From a virus: 37,783 nt of DNA. The number at the start of each line of letters is the position of its first letter. Position 1 is the first letter of the stretch. The notes beneath the pieces were generated by a model. It was not told where the DNA came from. It made no database searches and worked only from the letters and a program-made list of their open reading frames with translations. The DNA lies in the IMG/VR virus record IMGVR_UViG_3300020410_000029, positions 1 through 37,783 of that record; one strand, given 5' to 3'. Of this stretch, positions 22,883 to 29,519 are shown piece after piece. The position numbers and the translations under genes are program-made.

Positions 22883-22970
22883 CACTTGTCTCCATAACAC
22901 GCCACGCCTTCCACAACTGCGTCCCTCCAGCCCAATCACCGGCAGTCATGGGAAATAAACATTTGAACTG

Positions 22971-22982
22971 ATTATACAGCAC
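22971..22982 (-). promoter_or_regulatory. Putative promoter for the phosphoesterase gene (TATAAT class)
   Basis: Minus-strand GTGCTGTATAAT ends at 22971; the -10 is perfect (22976-22971) and the decamer GCTGTATAAT is shared with 11572-11563. It lies in the only sizeable gap (22883-23045) between the P5 operon and this gene. -35 candidates are weak (TTGGTT at 19 bp). Confidence 0.45.
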
Positions 22983-23045
22983 ACCATTAACATATAACCA
23001 ACAGAAATAATATGACAATACATTAGTTGCATTTTTCCCAAATGC

Positions 23046-23312
23046 TCACTCCAAGATTCGTGTCATTACCTCGCCAGTTTTATTGACGACACTAACAATG
23101 TCCAACCCCATCCCATAAGCCCTCACAGACCTAACTCGATCCTTCGGCACCGATACCATCGGGAGTCGCTCCACAAGCTCCTGTGCGACCTCCTGCCGGA
23201 CGCTGACCATCTTGGTTGGGTCGATTGTCCAACCCGCCTCTCCATCGCTTAGAATCGACCAGACGGACTCGCTGCCACTCTCGTCAGTTTTAACTATGTA
23301 GAAACGGCTCAT
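23046..23312 (-). CDS. Small orphan protein
   Basis: 88 residues from ATG 23312 (GGAGGGG upstream): MSRFYIVKTDESGSESVWSI, then a beta-alpha body (KMVSVRQEVAQELVERLPMV) and VRSVRAYGMGLDIVSVV. Overlaps the upstream gene by 23 bases. No recognised family. Last gene of the P5 transcript before the promoter-bearing gap. Confidence 0.62.
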   Translation of the reverse strand: MSRFYIVKTDESGSESVWSILSDGEAGWTIDPTKMVSVRQEVAQELVERLPMVSVPKDRVRSVRAYGMGLDIVSVVNKTGEVMTRILE

Positions 23313-23808
23313 ATCCCCTCCACCAATCAGGCTCTTGTCTTCTCGTCCATTCGCAGGTCATGTTGTACCTCTTGTCCACATTGTAGAAATGCCTATATGC
23401 CTCGACGGAACATTCGGCCTTGTATTCGTCAGGCATGCATTGGGGCATTGGGGTTAATGTGTCGCCACGCAGATTAGGACGATTGAACATGCAATACCAT
23501 ATCACCCGCTTGCTTGCGTGATGTGAGTTGTCCGCCCTATGGAATCGGTACGACCACTCGTGAGCCAAAGCCATACCGTGAAGACACAGCCAATCATAAT
23601 TCGCAGCAGACTCATAAGCCCATAAAGTCGAAGGATGCTTAGCATGTGTCGGCTTGTAAATGTTTGACAAGACATCTTCAGAAGAACCCGCAAGATGATG
23701 GACAGTAGACAGCATTTGAGCAGACTCCAAAGTCATCTTGACAACATGCTTATCGCATTGAATTTGCGCAGCAGTTATCGGGCATTTATCCACATAAAAT
23801 ATATTCAT
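23290..23808 (-). CDS. Conserved viral protein of unknown function (MNIFYxD...CDKHVVKM family)
   Basis: 172 residues with MNIFYVDKCPITAAQIQCDK, HVVKMTLESAQMLSTVHHL, then THAKHPSTLWAYESAANYDW and a late YRHFYNVDKRYN. This pattern ('MNIFYlD.dp..aA...cDKHVvKMilE.aQmLst.h', 'k.t..nHPs..W.r.s..Ny.Wl') is widely conserved in phages and large DNA viruses. Invariant Cys/Asp/His and HP...W look like an enzyme active site, but no activity is established to my knowledge. SD is GGTGGCGAG. Confidence 0.78.
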   Translation of the reverse strand: MNIFYVDKCPITAAQIQCDKHVVKMTLESAQMLSTVHHLAGSSEDVLSNIYKPTHAKHPSTLWAYESAANYDWLCLHGMALAHEWSYRFHRADNSHHASKRVIWYCMFNRPNLRGDTLTPMPQCMPDEYKAECSVEAYRHFYNVDKRYNMTCEWTRRQEPDWWRGYEPFLHS

Positions 23809-23817
23809 CTCGCCACC

Positions 23818-24060
23818 TTAACCAGCAACCCTTAACTCGCAAAAGGTCATATCCATCTCAGCTTTCTCGATGGACAAAACCACATCCCGATCAATCAAAT
23901 GGAACCTTCGGGTATCCCCACCATTCCGACCATACCATTGCCCCCCATCTCGCTTGACTTGCTGCGCCTTGAAGAACTTGTCCCCCACATACCTCAGATT
24001 TCTCAGCCACATAACCTTGACCTTGCCATCGGCATTTATTTTTACTCTGTGGTATCTCAT
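23818..24060 (-). CDS. Small basic orphan protein
   Basis: 80 residues from ATG 24060 (GGAGGG six bases upstream): MRYHRVKINADGKVKVMWLR, GDKFFKAQQVKRDGGQWYGR, then RRFHLIDRDVVLSIE. Beta-rich and basic, suggesting a small barrel that may bind nucleic acid. No family recognised. Confidence 0.63.
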   Translation of the reverse strand: MRYHRVKINADGKVKVMWLRNLRYVGDKFFKAQQVKRDGGQWYGRNGGDTRRFHLIDRDVVLSIEKAEMDMTFCELRVAG

Positions 24061-24062
24061 AC

Positions 24063-24344
24063 TTAGCCCTCCACCTTGCTCCATAAAGCTCGTGCAGTAT
24101 CCCGCAGGCTATCGTGTTCTACGAGGTGGTGATGTGCCGCATCGGCCATCTTGCGGGTAATTCCGTCTATCTTTTTCCATTCACTCTCATCCTCCCAAAA
24201 CTTCATCTTGCAAACATACACAGGTGAAACAAGACGCTCATAGCGGTTCCGAATTTTGCTGTAGATCGTGAAGTGCTTGTTAGCCATTCGGTCATAATCC
24301 AAAGCACGGGTCTTGTAGAGTATCTGTTCAGTTTCGTAATTCAT
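24063..24344 (-). CDS. Small helical orphan protein
   Basis: 93 residues, MNYETEQILYKTRALDYDRM, YSKIRNRYERLVSPVYVCKM, then GITRKMADAAHHHLVEHDS. Helical with a His cluster (HHHLVEH). SD AAGGAAAAAG follows directly after a CCGGC-AAG-GCCGG mini-hairpin. Second gene of the P5 transcript. Function unknown. Confidence 0.65.
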   Translation of the reverse strand: MNYETEQILYKTRALDYDRMANKHFTIYSKIRNRYERLVSPVYVCKMKFWEDESEWKKIDGITRKMADAAHHHLVEHDSLRDTARALWSKVEG

Positions 24345-24357
24345 CGTCTTTTTCCTT

Positions 24358-24370
24358 CCGGCCTTGCCGG
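24358..24370 (-). promoter_or_regulatory. Mini-hairpin upstream of a ribosome site
   Basis: CCGGC-AAG-GCCGG on the minus strand, 5-bp perfect stem with a three-base loop, abutting the AAGGAAAAAG SD of the 24063-24344 gene. Lies between two genes of the P5 transcript; no T-run. Confidence 0.5.
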
Positions 24371-24389
24371 TTCTAAGTAGTTAAAAAAA

Positions 24390-24674
24390 TTATTCAAACA
24401 ATCCGGCGAGTGAATTAAAACGAGCAGACATACCAGACTTATAAACTCGTAGTTCCTCTCGCTTTTCTTCAGGAGTCATTGCCAACCGTCTCGCACGTCG
24501 TGCGTTTTCTTGTCGGATTCCTTGAAGGTTTTTTGTGGCTCGTCGATCAAGTTCAGCAATTTCTTTTTCCAACTCTTCAATCGAAGCATCAAAAAATTTC
24601 TCGTTCACGTTTAGCATTGCTTGTCGCTCTTCGGCGGGAACGCTCATAATTTCTTTTTCGGTGAAGATTGTCAT
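24390..24674 (-). CDS. P5-driven coiled-coil orphan protein
   Basis: 94 residues, MTIFTEKEIMSVPAEERQAM, then a charged coiled coil (DASIEELEKEIAELDRRATK; QENARRARRLAMTPEEKREE). The first 15 bases of coding (ATGACAATCTTCACC) match the P2-driven gene with one change, though the rest of the proteins are unrelated. Starts at the standard cassette position. Function unknown. Confidence 0.7.
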   Translation of the reverse strand: MTIFTEKEIMSVPAEERQAMLNVNEKFFDASIEELEKEIAELDRRATKNLQGIRQENARRARRLAMTPEEKREELRVYKSGMSARFNSLAGLFE

Positions 24675-24722
24675 TGTCTTTTTCGCTTTCGTCTCGAAGT
24701 GTTAATTAATTCTTATACAGAT

Positions 24723-24774
24723 AATATCGCATCTTACCTGCCCAAAGTCAAGAACATTTTGGAATTTTTCCAAA
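24723..24774 (-). promoter_or_regulatory. Promoter cassette P5 with operator
   Basis: Palindrome TTTGGAAAAATTCCAAA (24774-24758), 6-bp gap, -35 TTGACT (24751-24746), 17-bp spacer, -10 GATATT (24728-24723) with TGC before it. It is nearly identical to P4 including the upstream ATTATTTT. It starts only eight bases after the stop of the metallopeptidase gene. Confidence 0.87.
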
Positions 24775-24782
24775 AATAATTT

Positions 24783-25211
24783 TTACTTTCTCAGGCCTAG
24801 CTTTTCGAGAACAACACTGACCTCATCGCCAGTAGATACAGCCCACACGTCCCTTTCCTTATGGGGACTTGTCAGCTTGAGGCAGTTTGTTATCAGACCT
24901 GCAAGCACCTTACGGTCACACTCCACTGAATCATCGCTCCAGTGCCACCCAGCCGCCGTCAGTACGCTTGCAATCTGTGTAGCGGTGTGGTCAATCCACT
25001 CTTCACCAAAGTCCCACTGGGCGGCGTGCAGAAGCTCGTGGATGATCGTGTCCAGAAGAAGCTCGCCCTTCAGGTTTCTCCGTATGCGTATGCCCTTGTT
25101 CTTTCGCTTGGGGTTATCTGTCACACCAAGCATCTTCGGCAGTCGCTCGACAAACTGCAACCGCCAATATCGCCCTGCTATTTTCACCCGCATGTCTTCG
25201 GGCATATTCAT
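24783..25211 (-). CDS. HELLH zinc metallopeptidase-like protein
   Basis: 142 residues. LLDTIIHELLHAAQWDFGEE has the HExxH zinc motif (H58, E59, H62), followed by EWIDHTA, which could supply the third ligand (E71 or H75). This matches small SprT-like or phage 'putative metallopeptidase' proteins. The front (VKIAGRYWRLQFVERLP; KNKGIRIRRNLKGE) is beta-rich as in that family. ATG overlaps the preceding stop (ATGA). Target protein unknown. Confidence 0.78.
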   Translation of the reverse strand: MNMPEDMRVKIAGRYWRLQFVERLPKMLGVTDNPKRKNKGIRIRRNLKGELLLDTIIHELLHAAQWDFGEEWIDHTATQIASVLTAAGWHWSDDSVECDRKVLAGLITNCLKLTSPHKERDVWAVSTGDEVSVVLEKLGLRK

Positions 25212-25660
25212 CTTGGCTCATCCGACACCCTGAGAAACTTTTCTGTTGTTATGTCGTATGCCCACAGCCTTATCCTCGGAACATTACTGCGACAAACGAC
25301 CAACGCTTGCTCCACATACTTCACATCCTTAGCTCGATCCTTGACCAGCAAGATTAGCGCAGGATCCTTGTGAGTTACTGCCGCATAATACAGGCATTGC
25401 CCGATCCCTTCCGGTGCCTTGCTCGCCCAGTCGACCTCTATCGCATAAGTCTCCCAAATGACATCAGCTCGCTTGCCATTGAATAATGAAACCTCCACAG
25501 CCCCATCAAGCTCACCAATGCCAAACTCCTCCCTCGCTATGTAGTCAACCCAGTCTGCCTCGTGCCACCCTGCCTTGTCACTTGAATCCACATGCACAAA
25601 CGCAGAAAGCACCAACGCAGAAAATGCGACGATACATCCGTTCAATAAATTGCACCACAT
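25208..25660 (-). CDS. Exported/membrane-anchored nuclease-fold protein
   Basis: 150 residues from ATG 25660 (AAGGG upstream). Residues 1-24 (MWCNLLNGCIVAFSALVLSA) look like a signal peptide or anchor. The body has AVEVSLFNGKRADVIW and YAIEVDWASKAPEGIGQCLYYA, an E56...D66...E75-x-D77...Q88 pattern like PD-(D/E)xK nuclease-fold proteins of the 'R-x-D...A-I-E-V-x-w-a-x-K...E-a-i-G-Q-a-l-Y-Y' kind. ALILLVKDRAKD forms the next strand. The canonical Lys is replaced by Asp, so activity is uncertain. An imperfect copy of the 16-bp palindrome spans codons 2-7. Confidence 0.68.
   Translation of the reverse strand: MWCNLLNGCIVAFSALVLSAFVHVDSSDKAGWHEADWVDYIAREEFGIGELDGAVEVSLFNGKRADVIWETYAIEVDWASKAPEGIGQCLYYAAVTHKDPALILLVKDRAKDVKYVEQALVVCRSNVPRIRLWAYDITTEKFLRVSDEPR
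25640..25655. promoter_or_regulatory. 16-bp palindrome, imperfect copy 4
   Basis: Minus strand GTGCAATTTATTGAAC, one base different from the perfect repeat found three times elsewhere. Unlike those copies it lies just inside the coding start of the 25208-25660 gene. Confidence 0.35.
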
Positions 25661-25702
25661 AAGTCATACCCTTAGCCAAAACAACAAACCCCTGTTATGA
25701 AA

Positions 25703-25813
25703 TTATAGGTTCTCATTTATGCTCAAAGATAGTCTGACTTGCCACCAGAAAAACGCAACAGATAGCGCGAATGCAACAAACAAGTATGGCGACTGTACGA
25801 ACCACTTAATCAT
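25703..25813 (-). CDS. 36-residue single-pass membrane peptide
   Basis: An ATG at 25813 stands seven bases after AAGGAG and one base after the TGA of the methyltransferase gene. It opens a 36-codon frame: MIKWFVQSPYLFVAFALSVA, then FFWWQVRLSLSIN and a short end. One hydrophobic helix of about 20 residues fills most of it. Size and placement resemble phage small membrane effectors or holin-like peptides; no function can be assigned. Confidence 0.6.
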   Translation of the reverse strand: MIKWFVQSPYLFVAFALSVAFFWWQVRLSLSINENL

Positions 25814-25814
25814 T

Positions 25815-26381
25815 TCAATGCTCCTTAACGACATACCATGACGGGTAACGTCCCCAGTCATCTGATGTCTTCCTATGTCTACGCCTGCGTACTGGCGGCT
25901 TGTACGTCTCTCCGGTCACGCTTATGTCGACACCATAATTCACAGAAAACATATCGACCGCAGTGATTACATTCGGCCATTCGTCAGAATAGTCATGGCC
26001 TGCGAACAGTCCTCCAGCCCTCAGCTTAGGCCACCAAGTATGCAACGTATGTAGCTGTGAACTCGGCTTCCTCGATGCGTCACCATCGACGTAGATGAAG
26101 TCAAGCGATCCGTCATTAAACATCCACGAGGCTTCATCGAATGTCATCCTTGCAAGCCGGACACTGTCCATAAGAACAAGGCGCTGGAATGCGTGACGGT
26201 AGTCGATGGTTGTCCAGTTATCTGCCCAATGATCTACGCCAACCAATATGCACAGCTTTGACTTAGCAAGAACTTCTGTGAAGTCCCCATGCCTTACTCC
26301 CAGCTCGACCCCGACACCCACCAAGCCCATCTCATTTATTAGGTCAGCAAAGTCATTCCTATGCTCAATTATCTTGGTCAT
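25815..26381 (-). CDS. SAM methyltransferase (Methyltransf_24-like), paralogue B
   Basis: 188 residues. VGVGVELGVRHGDFTEVLAK is motif I, LCILVGVDHWADNWT is motif II, and SLDFIYVDGDASRKPSSQL with LRAGGLFAGHDYSDEWPNV match the D-G-x...GG-x-x-x-G-H-D core. It shares this core with the 19115-19666 protein but adds a basic C-terminus (PPVRRRRHRKTSDDWGRY). Likely a small-molecule or sugar methylase. Overlaps the DNA methyltransferase gene by 17 bases. Confidence 0.82.
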   Translation of the reverse strand: MTKIIEHRNDFADLINEMGLVGVGVELGVRHGDFTEVLAKSKLCILVGVDHWADNWTTIDYRHAFQRLVLMDSVRLARMTFDEASWMFNDGSLDFIYVDGDASRKPSSQLHTLHTWWPKLRAGGLFAGHDYSDEWPNVITAVDMFSVNYGVDISVTGETYKPPVRRRRHRKTSDDWGRYPSWYVVKEH

Positions 26382-26934
26382 GCCATTGTCCCCAAAATGT
26401 TTCTTGACGCTCAGAACTCTTTCGCTCTACGGTCACAATCGTATCATTATGCGCGCCGCCATGAGAAACTAGCATAAGCTCTATGATCTTGAATCCCTCA
26501 GACTTCCCGATACCACCACTGTTCCATCCGAAACTGATCGCCATACCATCGGGCTTTATGATCCTCCCAATCTCCTTCTTCGCCTTCGTCCAAAATGAAG
26601 ACTGCGTTGTCTCCATATTAACAGTTCGCCCCAGCTTTTTGTAACATTCGCTGACTTGTCTTGGCGAGTATGGAGGATCATAAAGAACCACATCGACAGA
26701 GTAGTCATCAAACGTAGATAGAAACTCGACTGCGTCCAGATTGTAGTCGGTTCCGTACTCAGGATTGAGGTCATTCGTGATTGTCGCCATCTTGCTCTCA
26801 TTAGCAAATGGGTCGATCACAACCCCGTTCCTGTACTCGTTCAGATTCCTTACGATCAGATCCCTAATCGGGGGCATATTGAATGTCCTAGCAGATGGCA
26901 TACACCACTCCCGACTGAACTGTATCCCACTCAT
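26365..26934 (-). CDS. DNA adenine methyltransferase-like protein
   Basis: 189 residues with motif I VVIDPFANESKMATITNDLN (DPFAN at 41-45) before motif IV VVLYDPPYSPRQVSECYK (DPPY at 86-89), followed by KEIGRIIKPDGMAISFGWNS. DPPY indicates N6-adenine methylation. Motif order is opposite to that of the DPPW enzyme at 13903-14448. Short length leaves little target-recognition sequence. GGAGG precedes ATG 26934. Probably modifies phage DNA; no cognate endonuclease nearby. Confidence 0.85.
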   Translation of the reverse strand: MSGIQFSREWCMPSARTFNMPPIRDLIVRNLNEYRNGVVIDPFANESKMATITNDLNPEYGTDYNLDAVEFLSTFDDYSVDVVLYDPPYSPRQVSECYKKLGRTVNMETTQSSFWTKAKKEIGRIIKPDGMAISFGWNSGGIGKSEGFKIIELMLVSHGGAHNDTIVTVERKSSERQETFWGQWHDQDN

Positions 26935-27191
26935 TCAATCTCCTCCCACTTGAGCAATGGACATACTTGATCCCGCCATGCCAACTTGTTCAAGAACTTG
27001 ACATCACCGTTGCAGTTGCACTCGCACAAAAGACACTCGCCACCTCCTTCATCTCCCGTGTAATGCTCGCACAAAAGACATATTGCAAACCTCTCACTGA
27101 CTTGCGACTGTGTGCATTTAGGGAATCCATTAGCAGCATGTTTTGCCGCTTGCCTCGCCAACCTAGCAATCCTCCTCGTTCTCCTCCCCAC
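26931..27191 (-). CDS. Small Cys-rich zinc-binding-like protein
   Basis: 86 residues from GTG 27191 (GAGG seven bases upstream). A basic N-terminus (MGRRTRRIARLARQAAKHAA) precedes FAICLLCEHYTGDEGGGECLLCECN and a late KLAWRDQVCPLLKW. The C-x2-C ... C-x2-C-x-C ... W-x-x-x-x-C-P pattern matches phage proteins of the DUF6171-like kind next to glycosyltransferase and methyltransferase genes. Zinc binding is inferred. Confidence 0.72.
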   Translation of the reverse strand: MGRRTRRIARLARQAAKHAANGFPKCTQSQVSERFAICLLCEHYTGDEGGGECLLCECNCNGDVKFLNKLAWRDQVCPLLKWEEIE

Positions 27192-27200
27192 ATCAAACCC

Positions 27201-28037
27201 TCACATAAACTTTTTTCTGTTGGTTTTATGAAGCGCATGAGCAAGCTCTGTGACATCGCTTGGCTTCGGCCATTCGTATGTCTTCGCTCGATCCTTCCGC
27301 TTGGCATCCTTCTTCTCTCTCCATTCAATCCACTCTGGGAATGGAAGCTCCCTCTCTTGTCTCAAGAAATGGTTCAGCCCCCCTCCAGCCCCGATCTTAT
27401 GAATAACATGACTTCCCCAGTATTGGTAATGCTCAAGGCCTTTCGTGTACAGTTGAAGCGACCATGCTGTGTTGTCACATGAATACTTTTTCTCCCGATC
27501 CATCTCAAGCAAAAAACTGGCAACCTCCCTCGTACACATCATCCCTCCTGACGTTTGAGTTAATGCCCCAACACACTCCATAACCTTGCCAATGTACTTG
27601 GCATTATTTTTCATTTTACTGGCGTAATGCGCGTTCAAACTGGAGACACCAGAAACGATGCCGACACCAGACTCGAAGCACTTCGCCTGCCACCAACTAT
27701 CTGTGTAATCTGTGTCGTGCGTAAATATGAAGTCATCATCCAGATTGAGATATAAATCAGCGTCCCACTCACTCATACCTGTAGCCCTCATATTAGCAGG
27801 GCCGATCTCGTCAGTGACGAGTTTAATATCCCAGCTTTTCAGATTCTTCTCATCAAGCTCAGAACTAACAGACTCCAGTATCTTCTCAGAAGGAAACGCT
27901 GTCGGGAACTCAGCGACGATACCCAAGTCCCACATACCCCCGAATGGATCATGCTCCCTTAGAGACATAAGCATATCCATGAGCATGTGGATTCTGTTAT
28001 ACCTCGTGATTATGATTGCTCGTCGACTTATGTCCAT
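27201..28037 (-). CDS. Glycosyltransferase, GT-A fold
   Basis: 278 residues. AIIITRYNRIHMLMDMLMSL is a GT2-type N-terminal strand-helix, DADLYLNLDDDFIFTHDTDY carries the D-x-D metal/UDP-sugar site (D100-D102), and GALTQTSGGMMCTREVASFL and KYSCDNTAWSLQLYTKGLEH form the acceptor side, with a late HKIGAGGGLNHF. The C-terminus is basic and helical. GGGAGG precedes ATG 28037. Together with the adjacent methyltransferases it may modify phage DNA bases or host/virion glycans. Confidence 0.83.
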   Translation of the reverse strand: MDISRRAIIITRYNRIHMLMDMLMSLREHDPFGGMWDLGIVAEFPTAFPSEKILESVSSELDEKNLKSWDIKLVTDEIGPANMRATGMSEWDADLYLNLDDDFIFTHDTDYTDSWWQAKCFESGVGIVSGVSSLNAHYASKMKNNAKYIGKVMECVGALTQTSGGMMCTREVASFLLEMDREKKYSCDNTAWSLQLYTKGLEHYQYWGSHVIHKIGAGGGLNHFLRQERELPFPEWIEWREKKDAKRKDRAKTYEWPKPSDVTELAHALHKTNRKKFM

Positions 28038-28271
28038 CTATCCAGTCCTCCCAATTACAGTGTCTGTCCAAAGCATTTCGATCTCTTGGCAATGCCTCAA
28101 ATAAAAAACAGAATTGTCGTCACTCACATCCTCATAATTCAACTCAGACTCAACAAACATATCGTCCCCATTGTCCACATAAACCCGCCCTTGATACACC
28201 ACCATAGACGCATCAGTATGCACTCCGACAACTGCCGTTTTACTCAAGCATTTACTCACCAACTGTACCAT
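28038..28271 (-). CDS. Small orphan protein
   Basis: 77 residues from ATG 28271 (GGAGGG five bases upstream): MVQLVSKCLSKTAVVGVHTD, then MVVYQGRVYVDNGDDMFVES and VFYLRHCQEIEMLWTD. Beta-rich, acidic, two Cys. Directly precedes the glycosyltransferase gene (stop and next start adjacent). No family recognised. Confidence 0.62.
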   Translation of the reverse strand: MVQLVSKCLSKTAVVGVHTDASMVVYQGRVYVDNGDDMFVESELNYEDVSDDNSVFYLRHCQEIEMLWTDTVIGRTG

Positions 28272-28437
28272 GCTTTCCCTCCTCTCTGTACGAATGCCAC
28301 CACTCGCCTTTCTTGTGCGAGGCAGGATCATTACACCACTCTACTGCCTCTCCGAATGTCAACCCAGACACAACCACTTCCAAGTCCTTGCTTGCATCGA
28401 AGTACATCTTGACTATGGAGTATGTCACCTCGCTCAT
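28252..28437 (-). CDS. Small orphan protein
   Basis: 61 residues from ATG 28437 (ATGA overlap). MSEVTYSIVKMYFDASKDLE and VSGLTFGEAVEWCNDPASHK resemble the short 'Y.V...f......V..GLT..EA..wC.d...s' phage proteins that often accompany DNA-metabolism genes. GEWWHSYREEGK ends it. Function unknown. Confidence 0.66.
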   Translation of the reverse strand: MSEVTYSIVKMYFDASKDLEVVVSGLTFGEAVEWCNDPASHKKGEWWHSYREEGKHGTVGE

Positions 28438-28655
28438 CCAAGCCTGCCTTGTGACTCCATAAACTCCCATTTGTCAATGATCGCTAATGGAGTCTTAGCA
28501 ACACAGTGAACCTTCGCAGTCCCATCTTGCAGAACCTCCACGATCTCATACCTCGTCGCTGTCTCTACCAGATCAAACCTTCCATGACTCCTTCTGACCT
28601 TTCGGTACTCCTTTGCAGTCACCGACTCAAGAACTCGCTTTAATGCACCAATCAT
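28434..28655 (-). CDS. Small basic orphan protein
   Basis: 73 residues from ATG 28655 (ATGA overlap; GGGAGAG upstream): MIGALKRVLESVTAKEYRKV, RRSHGRFDLVETATRYEIVE, then VHCVAKTPLAIIDKWEF. Basic helix first, beta strands later. No family recognised. Confidence 0.62.
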   Translation of the reverse strand: MIGALKRVLESVTAKEYRKVRRSHGRFDLVETATRYEIVEVLQDGTAKVHCVAKTPLAIIDKWEFMESQGRLG

Positions 28656-28990
28656 ACGACACTCTCCCAGTATTCTACCCCATCACACCAGCCGTCAAAC
28701 ACCTCACGAAGCATCTTCATATTCTCCACACGACTGTCGCAAAATCCAGTCAGACCACCGCCCTTCCCAGAACGAACAGTAAAATACCCGCCATCGTCGT
28801 GGTCATCCACAACTACCTTGACATCGCCGCCAAAAACCTCTGGGTCATTGTCGTCAAAATAAACCTCAATCACCCATTGTCCGGCATGCACCTCACCTGT
28901 ATCGAAGTCCCTCTTTCGCAACACCTTCAGCTCACATGAATACTCAGCGGCCAGCGTGATGATTGCTTGGGAAAATGTTGAATCGCTCAT
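28652..28990 (-). CDS. Acidic orphan protein
   Basis: 112 residues from ATG 28990 (TAATG overlap; GGAGG upstream). MSDSTFSQAIITLAAEYSCE leads into a beta-rich, Asp-rich middle (QWVIEVYFDDNDPEVFGGDV; KVVVDDHDDGGYFTVRSGKG) and a helical end (KMLREVFDGWCDGVEYW). Strongly acidic, as DNA-mimic or inhibitor proteins can be, but this is only a compositional remark. Confidence 0.62.
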   Translation of the reverse strand: MSDSTFSQAIITLAAEYSCELKVLRKRDFDTGEVHAGQWVIEVYFDDNDPEVFGGDVKVVVDDHDDGGYFTVRSGKGGGLTGFCDSRVENMKMLREVFDGWCDGVEYWESVV

Positions 28991-29142
28991 TAGCTTACAG
29001 ACCTCCCTGCTATCTTCAACGCCTTGACCTTTTTGTGAACCTGCTTCAGAGTTCCCGCCTTCAGGCACCCTGTGAATATATTGGCGTGACGCTTTATGCT
29101 CGCATTATTTTTTGCTATCGCCACTTTTCTGCTATTTAACAT
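28990..29142 (-). CDS. Small very basic protein
   Basis: 50 residues from ATG 29142 (AAAAGGAAAAAG upstream): MLNSRKVAIAKNNASIKRHA, then TLKQVHKKVKALKIAGRS. About one residue in four is Lys/Arg/His with hardly any acid, so it would bind nucleic acid or membrane surface. Stop overlaps next start (TAATG). Function unknown. Confidence 0.6.
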   Translation of the reverse strand: MLNSRKVAIAKNNASIKRHANIFTGCLKAGTLKQVHKKVKALKIAGRSVS

Positions 29143-29161
29143 TATCTTTTTCCTTTTCAAA

Positions 29162-29371
29162 TTAGAGAACAAAGTAGTCCATTTGTGGCTCGTATCCTAA
29201 CCCTCGAATATATTCAATCGTATCCAGAATATCGCTCCAGACAGACTTCATTTCATCGGAGTCAGAAAGTTTACCCCAATTCAAACCAGTCAATCTCTTG
29301 TACTCTTTTTCCATCTCATACAAAGAATCTTGTGCAGTAATCAGAGCGCGTTGTGTTTCGATATAGTTCAT
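29162..29371 (-). CDS. P6-driven orphan protein
   Basis: 69 residues, MNYIETQRALITAQDSLYEM, EKEYKRLTGLNWGKLSDSD, then MKSVWSDILDTIEYIRGLG. Helical and acidic. Starts at the cassette position (GCGAAAAAGACAATG) with no clear SD. First gene of the long P6 transcript, which carries the sugar and methyl enzymes. Function unknown. Confidence 0.7.
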   Translation of the reverse strand: MNYIETQRALITAQDSLYEMEKEYKRLTGLNWGKLSDSDEMKSVWSDILDTIEYIRGLGYEPQMDYFVL

Positions 29372-29418
29372 TGTCTTTTTCGCTTTAGTTCAAAGGTTTA
29401 AGTAATTCTTATATTCAT

Positions 29419-29471
29419 AGTATCGCATACCTGCCCAACAGAGTCAAGTCTATTTTTGGAAATTTTCCAAA
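29419..29471 (-). promoter_or_regulatory. Promoter cassette P6 with 17-bp operator
   Basis: Perfect palindrome (29471-29455), 7-bp gap, -35 TTGACT (29447-29442), 17-bp spacer, -10 GATACT (29424-29419) with TGC before it. A terminator ends the IbrB-like gene transcript nine bases upstream of the operator. Drives the thirteen-gene run down to 24783. Confidence 0.88.
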
Positions 29472-29480
29472 TTAGCAGAT

Positions 29481-29510
29481 AAAAAACAAGGGGCAGTATT
29501 TCATGCCCCT
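29481..29510 (-). terminator. Terminator after the ibrB-like gene
   Basis: Minus-strand 7-bp stem AGGGGCA / TGCCCCT with an eight-base loop, followed by TGTTTTTT. Nine bases after the stop codon of the ParB-like gene. Confidence 0.9.
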
Positions 29511-29519
29511 GTGCAATGG

